Positions 50,541 to 58,789 of a DNA stretch of 64,000 nt are shown here, piece by piece. The stretch lies in NCBI GenBank assembly GCA_019750465.1, contig JAIEOP010000147.1, positions 1-64,000 on the forward strand, read 5' to 3'. Source of the DNA: Acetobacteraceae bacterium. Its GTDB lineage: Bacteria > Pseudomonadota > Alphaproteobacteria > Acetobacterales > Acetobacteraceae. Each line of letters starts with the position of its first letter. Position 1 is the first letter of the stretch. The position numbers and the translations under genes are program-made. The notes under the pieces were generated by a model, which did not search any database, was not told the origin of the DNA, and saw only the letters and a list, made by a program, of their open reading frames with translations.

Positions 50541-50779
50541 GTACGGCGACGGCAACGCCGGCCGCGCCGCGCATGCGTGCCGGCCGCGTGGCGCTGGTGC
50601 TCCTGCTGCTCGCGCTCTCCACCGGCTGCGGGCGCGTCCAGTTCGGCGACACCGACCAGCGCCCCTACTGGCGCCACCCCGCCCCCGCCCCGGTCGAGCC
50701 GCAGGAACGCTACCGCGTGCCGGATGACGGCTTCCTCGACCACCTGGCGGTGAGGCATCGCGGCCCCGTGATGGGGTAG
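50537..50779 (+). CDS. Small putative lipoprotein, 80 residues
   Basis: The product starts MSTATATPAAPRMRAGRVAL, then a hydrophobic LVLLLLALSTGCGRV, which looks like a lipoprotein signal with Cys about residue 31, though the lipobox is imperfect. The rest is Pro/Arg-rich. It is coupled to the DUF454 gene by a four-base overlap. No family is recognised. Confidence 0.6.
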   Translation: MSTATATPAAPRMRAGRVALVLLLLALSTGCGRVQFGDTDQRPYWRHPAPAPVEPQERYRVPDDGFLDHLAVRHRGPVMG

Positions 50780-50848
50780 CGCCGCGCAGCCATGTCTGGG
50801 CGCGCCAGCCGCGGCGTGCTTGCATCCCATGTGAAGCGGAACGGCGGG

Positions 50849-51946
50849 ATGGCGACGATGCGCGAGCCGATGCACAGCAATGAGCGGGTAGCCTGGTCGG
50901 CGCCCTGGCTGCGCGACGACCGCGGCTGGATCTTCCCGCTGGAGGACCGCGCGCGACGCGACCTGCTGGCCCTGGCGCGATCGCTGCGCGACCCTGATCG
51001 CCCGCTCTTCGACTGGAGGCCGGAGGAGTTCGACCTCGGCGCCGCGCTCCCCGTGCTGCGCGCCGCCTTCGCCGAGGCGCGCGACGGCACCGGCGTCGCG
51101 CTGGTGCGCGGCCTGCCGCGCGAGGATGTGACCGCCGAGCGGTTCCGTGCCCTGGTCTGGGGCATCGGGCTGCATTTCGGCGTGGCGCGGCCGCAGGGCA
51201 GGATGAGCGGGTACCTCTCCGCCGTGCGCGACGAGGGCACCGACTACCGCAGCGCGACGGGGCGCGGCTACTCCTCGAATGCCGGGCTCGACTTCCATGT
51301 CGATGGCTGCGACGTCGTCGCGCTGGCCTGCTGGAACGTCGCGCGCGCCGGCGGGCAGAGCATGTTCACCTCCGCGGTCAGCGCGCACAACGCGATGCTG
51401 GCGGAGCGTCCGGACCTGGTGGACCCCCTCTACGAGCCCTTCTGCTACTCCCGCCAGGGCGAGCAGGCGCCGGACGAGCCGCCCTTCCTGCGCTGCCCGA
51501 TCTACGGCGTGGCGGATGGCCGGCTGTTCGGCCGCTGGAACCGCAACCGGGTGAAGAGCGCGCAGGCCCTCCCCGGCGTGCCGAAGCTGACGCCCTTGCA
51601 GTGGGAGGCGCTCGACATGCTGGACGGGCTGCTGCGCCGCCCGGACCTGATGGCGGAGATGTGGCTGGCGCCGGGCGACCTGCAGCTGATGAACAACCAC
51701 GTGGTGCTGCACTCCCGCACGCCCTTCGAGGACCATGCGGAGCCGGAGCGGAAGCGCCTGCTCTGGCGGCTCTGGCTGGCGACGCCGGACAGCCCCCGCC
51801 TGCCGCCCGGCTGGGCCGAACCCTTCAAGAGCGCCGAGCCCGGCACGGTGCGCGGCGGCATCCGCGGCTGGCACTGGGATGATGCGTGTCGGGCCTGGGA
51901 GCGGCGGCAGGCGGCGGCGCTCGGGATGACGGTGCCGGCGGGATAG
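50849..51946 (+). CDS. TauD/TfdA-family 2-oxoglutarate-dependent dioxygenase
   Basis: The 365-residue protein has the iron ligands H-x-D in LDFHVDGCDVVAL, the distal His in MNNHVVLHSRTPFEDH and the 2-oxoglutarate Arg in RKRLLWRLWLAT. GTGVALVRGLPRE is typical of the N-terminal part. It is intact, unlike the TauD remnant at 4665-5017. Start codons at 50792, 50849 or 50858 are possible; 50849 is used as a compromise. Two hairpins follow the stop. Substrate unknown. Confidence 0.85.
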   Translation: MATMREPMHSNERVAWSAPWLRDDRGWIFPLEDRARRDLLALARSLRDPDRPLFDWRPEEFDLGAALPVLRAAFAEARDGTGVALVRGLPREDVTAERFRALVWGIGLHFGVARPQGRMSGYLSAVRDEGTDYRSATGRGYSSNAGLDFHVDGCDVVALACWNVARAGGQSMFTSAVSAHNAMLAERPDLVDPLYEPFCYSRQGEQAPDEPPFLRCPIYGVADGRLFGRWNRNRVKSAQALPGVPKLTPLQWEALDMLDGLLRRPDLMAEMWLAPGDLQLMNNHVVLHSRTPFEDHAEPERKRLLWRLWLATPDSPRLPPGWAEPFKSAEPGTVRGGIRGWHWDDACRAWERRQAAALGMTVPAG

Positions 51947-51960
51947 AGCAGCCTGCGTCC

Positions 51961-51986
51961 TGATGGAGCGCGGATGCGCTCCATCA
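51961..51986 (+). terminator. Hairpin after the dioxygenase gene
   Basis: Arms TGATGGAGCG and CGCTCCATCA pair perfectly over 10 bp with a six-base loop, 14 bases after the stop. No T-tract follows. Confidence 0.45.
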
Positions 51987-52020
51987 GGGCGGCGACAAGC
52001 TGCTCCAGCTCCCGTATTTT

Positions 52021-52074
52021 CCAGGGCAAGAAATCCGATCGGGTGATTCCAACTGATCGGATTTCTTGCTCTGG
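52021..52074. repeat. Long inverted repeat (20-bp arms) between convergent genes
   Basis: Arms CCAGGGCAAGAAATCCGATC (52021-52040) and GATCGGATTTCTTGCTCTGG (52055-52074) pair with a single mismatch around a 14-base loop. It sits between the rightward dioxygenase and a leftward methyltransferase remnant. The position suggests a bidirectional terminator or a small mobile hairpin element. Its AT-rich core differs from the surroundings, and GAAATCCG also occurs in the palindrome at 13313-13330. Confidence 0.6.
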
Positions 52075-52079
52075 CCGCC

Positions 52080-52567
52080 CTACGCCGCGCCGCGCACCAT
52101 CCCGGTCCGCGCCGAGAGCGGGATGCGGCCATCCGGCGCCACCGGCAGTGTCGCGCGCAACCGCTCCCGCAACACTGCCCTGCGCGCCGCATCGAGCGAC
52201 ATGCAATAGGCCGGCGCCGGCGCACCGCCCGCCAGGAAGGGCGACCAGTAGTCGTCGAAGTCGCGGAACACCGTCGGCACCGCGATGGCGTCCACCGCCA
52301 CGTTGCGCAGCCCGGTGCCCTCGAACAGCGCGCGCAGCGGCTCGGGCCGGCACAGCGCGAAGCGCAGCGCCTCGTCCTTGCCGCGGGCGCCCGCGGGATC
52401 GAGCGCGGCGGCGGCGTCCCAGAAGCAGCGCATCATCTGCATGCCCCCGGCATAGTCCCGGACATCGGCGGCGATGGTCGCGCCAGGGCGCGCGACGCGG
52501 CGCAGTAGGGCTCATAGGCCTCGCCCGCTGCCCGGAGGCGGTCCGGGCCCGGCTGCTCGGCTGGCAT
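52080..52567 (-). pseudogene. SAM-dependent methyltransferase pseudogene (internal deletion)
   Basis: An ATG at 52565-52567 opens MPAEQPGPDRLRAAGEAYEP, a typical methyltransferase N-terminus. After about 25 residues the reading jumps, in a different frame, to IAADVRDYAGGMQMMRCFWD and a normal C-terminal region (RFALCRPEPLRALFEGTGL, FRDFDDYWSPFLAG, stop at 52080). The whole SAM-binding domain, about 120-150 residues in relatives, is absent. A deletion with frameshift explains this best. The remnant is 363 bases of C-terminus plus the start. Confidence 0.65.
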
Positions 52568-52650
52568 CCTGCATCCTCCACGTCGTGTGCGGAGTAGGAC
52601 AGTCGCGCGCGGCGGCGGCAAGTCGCATGGCGGCCCGCGTGCCACGCCCG

Positions 52651-54855
52651 CTACGGCCGCAGCTCCAGGACGCGCTCCACCCGCTCCCCGCCGAGCAGGT
52701 CGGTCACGCGCAGCGTCCAGGTGCCGGGCCGGTTCGCGGCGCCGACGGGCAGCGGCCAGTCCGCGGGCGCCCCGCCCCGCAGCACGAGGTTCCAGCCACG
52801 ATCCGGCCGCGCCGCTCCCTCCGGGTCGAGCAGCTCCACCCGCAGCACATGCGCGGCCGCCGGGCTCGGCCCGTCGAGGGAGAAGCGGAAGGCCGGCGCC
52901 TCGCCTTCCAGCACGGGCTTCGGCAGCGGCGCGGGCGACAGCACCAGCACGCGCGGCAGCACGGCATCCAGTTGCACCGCCACGCGCTGCGCCCGCGCCA
53001 TCCCCGGCGCACCGCCGAGCAGGCGCACGTGCACCGGCGCGGCCAACGCCAGCGTCGCCATGCCGGGCTGCGCCACGGGGAGGCGGTCGGCGCCGACCTC
53101 GCGCTGCACGCCAACCAGCCGCACCGCGCCGTTGCGCCAGCTGCGCATCTCCACGGCAGGCCCGTCGAAATGGAGATCGGGCGCCGCGGCGCCGGCATCG
53201 CGCAGCAGGGCGGCGAAGGCCTGGTGCGGCGCGGCCTCGGCATCGGCGGGGTCGCGCAGCAGGATCTCGGGGCGGTGCAGCGGCAGGCCCGCCAGCGCCG
53301 GCTGGTCGCGGCGGCGGCCACGCGCGTCGAAGGCACCGGGCTCCGCGGCATCGGCCAGCACCACACCGCCCCGCGCGGCGAAGTCACGCACCGCGGCGGC
53401 CTCCGCGTCCCCCAGCGCGAGGGCATGCGGCAGGATAAGCACGCGCAGCGCCGCGGGCACGCCCGCCGCCAGCATCGCCGGCGTCAGCCAGCGCGGCGTC
53501 ACCCCCTGCTGCGCCAGCGCGCGCAGCGAGCGGCGCAGCGCGGCGCGCCAGGCATTCTCCTCGACGTGCTCCCGCTCGGCGCCGCGCGCCGCCCAGGAGG
53601 CGCCGTCGCGCTGCCAGTCCGCGCGCCGGTCGAGCAGCCAGCGCAGCCGGAAATCCTGCTGCGCGTAGAGGATGCCGACCGGGCCGACCTCCACCTCGCT
53701 GGCCAGGAGTTGCGCCGGGATGCCCGCCCGCAGCGCCGCGAAGCGCTCCGCCGAGGCCAGGCCGCGCGGCCCCGGCGTGCCGTCCGCGGCGACCACCGCA
53801 TCGCCCTCCTCCCACACGATGGTGCCGCGCATGCCGCGCATCACCTGTCGCCACAGGCGGTGCCACTCGCGCGCATCGGCGCGGAAGCTCGTGGACAGGG
53901 TGACGAGGCCGGGGTTGAAGCCCTGCGCGACGGCGACGTTGCCGCCGAGGTCGTTGGTCTCCAGCACATCCACGGCATGCGGCAGCAGCGCGTAGTTCCA
54001 GCCGCCCCAGCCCGGCGCCTGGCCGCCGGCAATGCCAGCCAGCAGCGCCGGATCGGTCGCGGCCACGGCATCGCGCCCGGCCGCGACGGCCCGCGCGAAG
54101 GCAAGGTCCATCCAGGCCTTCATGTCGGACCAGGACGAGTGGTTGCCGTCGCCGCGCGCGAGCGCCGCGTCGGTGGTCTCGGGCAGCACCGCGCCCCAGG
54201 ACGCGAAGCCCGCGCCCCACTGTGCGTTCAGCGCATCCAGCGTGCCGTATTCTGCACGCAACCAGTCGCGGAACCCGGCGAGCGCGGGTGGCGACCAGTC
54301 GAAATCCCAGGCCGCCGAGAGGTCGGCGATGCCGGGCTCGTCGCCAAGGTTGAGGAACAGGGGCCGCCCCGGCGCGGCCAGTGCGGCGTGCACCCGCGCA
54401 TGTGCCGCCAGGCGGTCCCGGATACGGGCCAGCCAGCCCGGGTCGGACAGGCTGGGTTCGCGCAGCAGGAGCGCCGGATCGCGCGGGTTCTCGCGGTAGC
54501 GGCGCTGCAGGTCGAGGAAGCGCGCATTCACCGGGCGATCAGGGCCCTCCCAGCGATGGTAGGCGCTGTAGAAGTCGGTGGCGATGTTCTCCACGTACCA
54601 GCGCAGGCCGGTGGCGCGCAGCGGTGCAACGTCGTGCCGTGCTTCCGCCGCATCCACGCCGGCGTGGCGGCCGAAGACCACCGCGCCGGAGTAGCCGAGC
54701 CGTGGCAGGGTCGCGTAGGCCGCGTCCGACTGGCGTTGCCAGAGGATGATCTCGTAGTCGGGCCAATGCTCGGCGGGGGTACGGGCCCCTGCCGGCACGC
54801 CGGGCATGGCGGCGAGGAGTGCGGCGAGCAGGAGGCGGGCATGCATGGCAGCCAT
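52651..54855 (-). CDS. Secreted GH42-like glycoside hydrolase (beta-galactosidase fold)
   Basis: The 735-residue protein has a signal peptide (MHARLLLAALLAAMPGVPAG, starting at 54846 or 54855). A TIM-barrel with LFLNLGDEPGIADLSAAWDF and WNYALLPHAVDVLETNDLGG follows, then a beta-galactosidase trimerisation-like Rossmann domain (LRVLILPHALALGD, FAARGGVVLADAAEP) at about residues 440-560 and a C-terminal beta domain. GDEPG could be the acid/base and WEEGD the nucleophile site. The architecture is GH42-like but diverged, so the substrate is open. Confidence 0.65.
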   Translation of the reverse strand: MAAMHARLLLAALLAAMPGVPAGARTPAEHWPDYEIILWQRQSDAAYATLPRLGYSGAVVFGRHAGVDAAEARHDVAPLRATGLRWYVENIATDFYSAYHRWEGPDRPVNARFLDLQRRYRENPRDPALLLREPSLSDPGWLARIRDRLAAHARVHAALAAPGRPLFLNLGDEPGIADLSAAWDFDWSPPALAGFRDWLRAEYGTLDALNAQWGAGFASWGAVLPETTDAALARGDGNHSSWSDMKAWMDLAFARAVAAGRDAVAATDPALLAGIAGGQAPGWGGWNYALLPHAVDVLETNDLGGNVAVAQGFNPGLVTLSTSFRADAREWHRLWRQVMRGMRGTIVWEEGDAVVAADGTPGPRGLASAERFAALRAGIPAQLLASEVEVGPVGILYAQQDFRLRWLLDRRADWQRDGASWAARGAEREHVEENAWRAALRRSLRALAQQGVTPRWLTPAMLAAGVPAALRVLILPHALALGDAEAAAVRDFAARGGVVLADAAEPGAFDARGRRRDQPALAGLPLHRPEILLRDPADAEAAPHQAFAALLRDAGAAAPDLHFDGPAVEMRSWRNGAVRLVGVQREVGADRLPVAQPGMATLALAAPVHVRLLGGAPGMARAQRVAVQLDAVLPRVLVLSPAPLPKPVLEGEAPAFRFSLDGPSPAAAHVLRVELLDPEGAARPDRGWNLVLRGGAPADWPLPVGAANRPGTWTLRVTDLLGGERVERVLELRP

Positions 54856-54904
54856 GTGGGTGCCGATGCGCCGCCCGCACCCCTGCCCGCCGCAAGCGGG
54901 GGGA

Positions 54905-55493
54905 GATGACCTGCGCCGCGGCAAGTCGGGGTGCGAAGGCGTGCAGCGCGGCATGCTCATCCTGTGCCGTTGGCTGCGGCCACCAGCGGTCCTCCCACCC
55001 GGAGAACATGCCCTCGAACTGCGGCATCACCCCCTCGGCGAAGAGCCGCGTGTCGTCGCCTGGGCGCGCTTTGGACGTGGTGCCATACTGCAGCAGCATG
55101 ACGTGGCCGACGTTCAGGCGGGCGGCGACCTCGCGCACCTCCTCCGCCGCCTCGTTCGGGCGGCCGATGATGACATGGCCGCGGCGGATGATTCCCTGCA
55201 TGTCCCTGGCCGTGCCGGCGAAGCGCTCCTGCGTGCCCTTGCCGGGGGTGGTGTCGTCCTGCGGCGCGTCGCTGCGCGCGGCCTCGGGGACTTGGCTGTG
55301 CAGCCCGGCGCGCCGCGTCGCCTCCGTCATGTGGCCGGGCGGCGCGACCCGGCCTCCGTCCCTGCGCAGGCAGCGGCCGCAGAAGCACGTCGAACGGCGA
55401 ACTGCGGTTATCGACCCGAACCGCGGGGTACCGCTCCCGGAAATCCTCCGGCAGCTCAGCGCACAGCACAGGGCCGAACCACACGAGTTCCAT
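54905..55493 (-). pseudogene. LLM flavin monooxygenase pseudogene (internal deletion and frameshift)
   Basis: The ATG at 55491-55493 starts MELVWFGPVLCAELPEDFRE and RYPAVRVD, a luciferase-like N-terminus. Within about 50 residues the frame fails. The C-terminal part reappears in another frame as MTEATRRAGLHSQVPEAA, HVIIGRPNEAAEEVREVAARL, NVGHVMLLQYG and FAEGVMPQFEGMFSGWEDRW. About 200 residues of the barrel are missing. The end is uncertain because the frame runs on into the neighbouring GH42-like gene. It adds one more LLM locus to the five intact ones here. Confidence 0.65.
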
Positions 55494-55548
55494 GGCCGCC
55501 GATCCCTCCCTGGCTTGGCGCAAGGATAGCAGCCTGTCCAAGGGACCC

Positions 55549-55650
55549 CTAAGCAAACCTCTGGAGGTTTGCGCTCGAACGGGAGCCCGAGCAGGCTTGC
55601 AGTTCAGGAGCTTGGACCGCACGACGTGTGGGCTAGCTCGTGTCCCAGGA
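55549..55650. repeat. Dispersed double-hairpin repeat, copy A (reverse orientation)
   Basis: Read on the minus strand, this stretch matches 61951-62057 over about 85 bases. It shares CCCACAC-TCGTGCGGTCCAAGC, GCAAGCCTGCT and the terminal hairpin GCAAACCTCCAGAGGTTTGC followed by TTAG. The far end (55625-55650) is diverged. It lies between the LLM pseudogene and the EamA transporter. Confidence 0.8.
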
Positions 55651-55715
55651 CAATCCAGCGTCCGGCGATGCGGATCGGGCGGCGCCGACCGAGGAACTGC
55701 GCCGTACTGCTGCGC

Positions 55716-56633
55716 TCAGCGCGCCGCGCTCGCCGCCAGCAGCCCGCCGCCCGCCACCAGCGCCGCCGCGACCCCGGCCTGCCAGGTCAATGCGCCGAGG
55801 CCGAATCCTGCCAGCAGCAGGGTCGAGGCCACCGGCGTGGCATACCCCAGCGTGCCGAGCAGGCGCGGATCGCCACGCTTCATCCCGACATCCCACAGGA
55901 AGAAGGCGGCCCCCATGGGGCCCAGGCCGAGCAGGGCGATCGCCAGCCACTGGGTTGCGCCGATCGGCCCCGCGGCGGGCTCGAAGGCCGCATGCGCCAC
56001 CAGCGACAGCGCCGCCGAGGCCAGGCAGAACCCGGCCACCGCCTCGGTCGGCACGCCGGCGAAGCGGCGCGTGGCGGCCAGCACGGAATAGACCGCCCAG
56101 ATCACCGCGGACCCGAGCGCGGCGGCGAAGCCGAGCACCGCCGAAGCGTGGAAGGCGGCGCCGCCCCCGGCCATGAGCAGCGCCGCCCCTCCCGCGCCCA
56201 GCCCCACGCCCGCCAGCCGCCGCGCCCCCAGCGGCAGGCCGAGCACCGGCGCCGAGAGCAGCACGATCATCAGCGGCCACGTGTAGTTCAGCAGGTTCGC
56301 CTCGACCGGCGGCGCCAGGGCCAGGGCGGCGAAATAGAGCGCATGGAAGCCGAACAGCCCGGCGACGCCATGCACCCAGGCGGCGGGCGGCTGGCGCAGG
56401 GCGCGCAGCACCCGCCGCGCCGGACGGTCGCCGCGTGCCGCCACCAGCCCGAGCGCCAGCATCCCGCCGAGGCCGAAGGCCAGCCCGGTCAGCAGCAGCG
56501 ACGGCAGCGGCTGCGCCAGCCGCGACAGCGGCGCCAGGAACGCCCAGAGCACCAGCGCGCCGCTGCCGGCAAGCGTGGCGGCGCGGGTTGTCGCACGTGG
56601 CCCCTCCAGGCTGGCCCCTTCTGTCACGGACAT
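55716..56633 (-). CDS. DMT-superfamily (EamA) transporter
   Basis: The 305-residue protein has ten hydrophobic segments and two EamA repeats, with ALVLWAFLAPLSRLAQPLPS early and VIWAVYSVLAATRRFAG at the start of the second half. NLLNYTWPLMIVLLSAPVLG lies before the repeat junction, a YddG/RhaT-like trait. It probably exports small metabolites. The ATG at 56631-56633 follows AGGACCATG-free sequence, so translation signals are weak. It is divergent from the holin-family gene. Confidence 0.86.
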   Translation of the reverse strand: MSVTEGASLEGPRATTRAATLAGSGALVLWAFLAPLSRLAQPLPSLLLTGLAFGLGGMLALGLVAARGDRPARRVLRALRQPPAAWVHGVAGLFGFHALYFAALALAPPVEANLLNYTWPLMIVLLSAPVLGLPLGARRLAGVGLGAGGAALLMAGGGAAFHASAVLGFAAALGSAVIWAVYSVLAATRRFAGVPTEAVAGFCLASAALSLVAHAAFEPAAGPIGATQWLAIALLGLGPMGAAFFLWDVGMKRGDPRLLGTLGYATPVASTLLLAGFGLGALTWQAGVAAALVAGGGLLAASAAR

Positions 56634-56695
56634 GATGATGCGTCCCGGCAGCGTCGCACCCCATATAGCGCGGGTTCGTTGGCGGAGGTCTCGTC

Positions 56696-57052
56696 ATGGG
56701 GTTCTGGGCACGCACGGCCATCACCGCCTTCGCGCTCTGGGTGGCGACCGGGATCGTGCCGGGCATCCGCGTCTCCGGCCTCATCAGCCTGCTGCTGGCC
56801 GCGCTCGTCTTCGGGCTGGTGAACGCGGTGGTGCGCCCGCCGGCCTTCCTGCTCTCGCTGCCGCTGACAGTGATCACCTTCGGCCTGTTCCTGCTGGTGC
56901 TGAACGCCGCGATGCTCGGCCTGACCGCGTTGGTGCTGCCGGGTTTCTCGATCGCGGGCTTCTGGCCGGCGGTGTTCGGGTCGATCGTCGTCTCGGTGGT
57001 GAGCTGGGGCGCGCGGCGGCTCTTCGCCGGCCCGGCGGCCACGGCCCGGTGA
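56696..57052 (+). CDS. Four-TM phage-holin-IV-like membrane protein
   Basis: The 118-residue protein has four membrane segments and the motif LVNAVVRPPAFLLSLPLTVITFGLF split between helices 2 and 3, typical of the family PF04020 (mycobacterial phage holin IV-like). The name is historical: most members are chromosomal and not phage proteins, and no other phage genes are present. GGAGGTCTCGTC precedes the ATG. Function unknown. Confidence 0.87.
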   Translation: MGFWARTAITAFALWVATGIVPGIRVSGLISLLLAALVFGLVNAVVRPPAFLLSLPLTVITFGLFLLVLNAAMLGLTALVLPGFSIAGFWPAVFGSIVVSVVSWGARRLFAGPAATAR

Positions 57053-57064
57053 GCCGACGCCGCG

Positions 57065-57655
57065 CTAAAGCTTCGAAAAATCGAGCGTCCTGCGGATGCG
57101 GTGCGTGTTGCCCGAGTCGCTGGTGACGGCCTCGTCCACGCCGCGGAAGCGCGCATTGTTGCCGTGCAGGTTGCAGTGGTCCTGCGTCGCCTGCTCGTCG
57201 CCAAGCGGGGTGACCAGCACCTTGGACGTGCGCTTGACGCTGATGATCGGATCGTCATCCGCCTGCCGCTGCGCCGGCGTGCAGAGATCGGCCACGACCT
57301 TGCCGAAGCTGCGCGGCGCCCGGAAGGTCGCCGAGCCCCTCACGACCTTCGCGTTGGAGTAGTTGTAGGCATGGGTGTCCACGCCCTGGCAGCCCAGGGC
57401 GTTGCGGATCCGCGTGACGTCGTGGTTGGCGGCGTCGTCCAGCGTCCAGCCGAGGATGAACAGGCTGCGCACCGCCGCGCCGTTGATCAGCTCCAAGGCG
57501 TTGTTGAACAGCCGGTCCGCTATCGCATCCCAGCCCGCCGTCTTGTGGATGCCGACCAGCGTGGCATCGAGCCGCCAGATGATCGCCGAGCAGCTCGACA
57601 TCGTCGGGAAGGCGAGGAAATCGCCCGCCCCCGTCCCGTCGTCATGCAGGGTCAT
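57065..57655 (-). CDS. Hypothetical protein, 196 residues
   Basis: No family is recognised. The protein starts MTLHDDGTGAGDFLAFPT, is unusually rich in Asn, Asp, His and Thr for this genome, and has two hydrophobic patches but no signal peptide. CGVDTHAYNYSNAK is a distinctive central segment. The composition differs from its neighbours and suggests horizontal acquisition. A 10-bp direct repeat GTCATGCAGG occurs twice at the start codon (57641-57660). Its frame is clean, with a sensible length. Confidence 0.55.
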   Translation of the reverse strand: MTLHDDGTGAGDFLAFPTMSSCSAIIWRLDATLVGIHKTAGWDAIADRLFNNALELINGAAVRSLFILGWTLDDAANHDVTRIRNALGCQGVDTHAYNYSNAKVVRGSATFRAPRSFGKVVADLCTPAQRQADDDPIISVKRTSKVLVTPLGDEQATQDHCNLHGNNARFRGVDEAVTSDSGNTHRIRRTLDFSKL

Positions 57656-57740
57656 GCAGGTCCAGGTCGGGATCGCGTCGCCACCACAAGCTGTGCACCA
57701 TCCTCCATCGCCGCCGCGCGCCGGCGCAAGCTTCGGACCT

Positions 57741-58130
57741 CTACTCGAAGGCCGGATCCACCGGCACCCGCAGCGCCTCCGCCAGGCGGTTGGTCTCTGC
57801 GGCCATGCCGACCACCGCCAGCAACTCGCCGAACTGCGCCTCCGTCATGCCCTTCGCCTGCGCTGCCGCTGTATGGCTGGCGATGCAATAGGTGCAGCCC
57901 GCCGCCATGGAGGCGGCCAAATAAAGCATCTCCTTCACCAGCGGGTCGAGCGCCCCGCCCGGCGCCATCACCACGCGCAGGCTGTCCCAGGTCCGCCGCA
58001 GGGTGGCGGGGTCGACCGCCAGCGCCTTCCAGAAGTTGTTCACGTCCGCGATACCGCGCGCGGCCTTGATCTCGTCGAAGACGGCGCGGACCTCGGGCGC
58101 TGCCTCGGCATACTCCACCAGACGCCGCAT
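57741..58130 (-). CDS. Carboxymuconolactone decarboxylase / AhpD-like family protein
   Basis: The 129-residue protein has the AhpD-type core AAGCTYCIASHTAAAQAKG with the C-x2-C and His of the peroxidatic/alkylhydroperoxidase fold. The N-terminal helices (EYAEAAPEVRAVFDEIK) are typical. Members act as peroxidases or decarboxylases; the CxxC pair favours peroxidase-like chemistry. The ATG at 58128-58130 shares one base with the stop of the upstream YCII gene, so they are one operon. Confidence 0.87.
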   Translation of the reverse strand: MRRLVEYAEAAPEVRAVFDEIKAARGIADVNNFWKALAVDPATLRRTWDSLRVVMAPGGALDPLVKEMLYLAASMAAGCTYCIASHTAAAQAKGMTEAQFGELLAVVGMAAETNRLAEALRVPVDPAFE

Positions 58131-58789
58131 CACGCGGTACCCCCTGCGCCGGGGAGCGGATGGTGGGGCTGCGCGCCGATACGCCAGCGCTCGATGCGGA
58201 TGTCCTGCCAGGCTGCCTCGGCAACGGAGGGCTCCCCGGTCAGCCGGGCGCGCACCGCCGCCTCGTCCGGCATCGCAAGGGGGATAACGGAGCCAACCAT
58301 CCGCCCCTTCGGCGCGTCCGGGACCGCGCCGCCGGTCCGCACCCGGCCGGCCGCGACCTCCGGCGCCAGCCGCGCGAAATGCCGCGGGCGCGCTGCCAGG
58401 CGCCGCTGCCCGGCCTCCGCGTCGGCACCGTCGCGGGCAGTAATGGCGAAGCCATGCGCCGGGCCGGTCTCGCCGCCGGCGCGGCCGGCCTGCGGTTTCC
58501 AAGGCATCGGCGCAATGCGGAAATCCAGCGCCTGCCAGCCGGTCCAGATGCCCGTCTGCGCGAAGGGCTCGCTCGCCGGGCAGGCCGCCATCGCGGCCTC
58601 GTCGGCCAGACGGAAGACCTGCAGCGAACCTGTGGTAACGTCATCGGTGCGCAGCCGCGGCGCGGACATCACCAGCCGCCCGGCGGCGACGTTGGTGCGG
58701 ACCTTGGCGACCTGGCGCGGGCGCGCCGCCTCCCGCCGCGCCGGTGCGCCCGGGTCCTGGCCGTCATCGGCAAGCAGCACGAAATCCAT
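58130..58789 (-). CDS. Tandem YCII-like domain protein
   Basis: The 219-residue protein contains two copies of a YCII-like alpha/beta fold. The first begins MDFVLLADDGQDPGAPARRE and ends WTGWQALDFRIAPM, the second begins HGFAITARDGADAEAGQRRL and ends EAAWQDIRIERWRIG. Single-domain YCII proteins are about 95 residues, so this is a fused duplicate. Their chemistry is poorly defined; a His-Asp pair is often conserved. It is co-transcribed with the AhpD-like gene. Confidence 0.7.
   Translation of the reverse strand: MDFVLLADDGQDPGAPARREAARPRQVAKVRTNVAAGRLVMSAPRLRTDDVTTGSLQVFRLADEAAMAACPASEPFAQTGIWTGWQALDFRIAPMPWKPQAGRAGGETGPAHGFAITARDGADAEAGQRRLAARPRHFARLAPEVAAGRVRTGGAVPDAPKGRMVGSVIPLAMPDEAAVRARLTGEPSVAEAAWQDIRIERWRIGAQPHHPLPGAGGTA

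Noticed and set aside
50180-52225. 681-codon leftward open frame
   Set aside because: It is antisense to the DUF454, lipoprotein and dioxygenase genes, which have clear motifs.
52474-54909. 811-codon rightward open frame
   Set aside because: It is antisense to the GH42-like gene; the translation is Arg/Gln-rich noise.
56696-57052. Phage holin, suggesting a prophage
   Set aside because: The PF04020 family is mostly chromosomal and no other phage gene, integrase or att site is nearby.
57641-57660. Tandem GTCATGCAGG repeat
   Set aside because: Only two 10-bp units; too short to claim as more than chance, noted with the gene.
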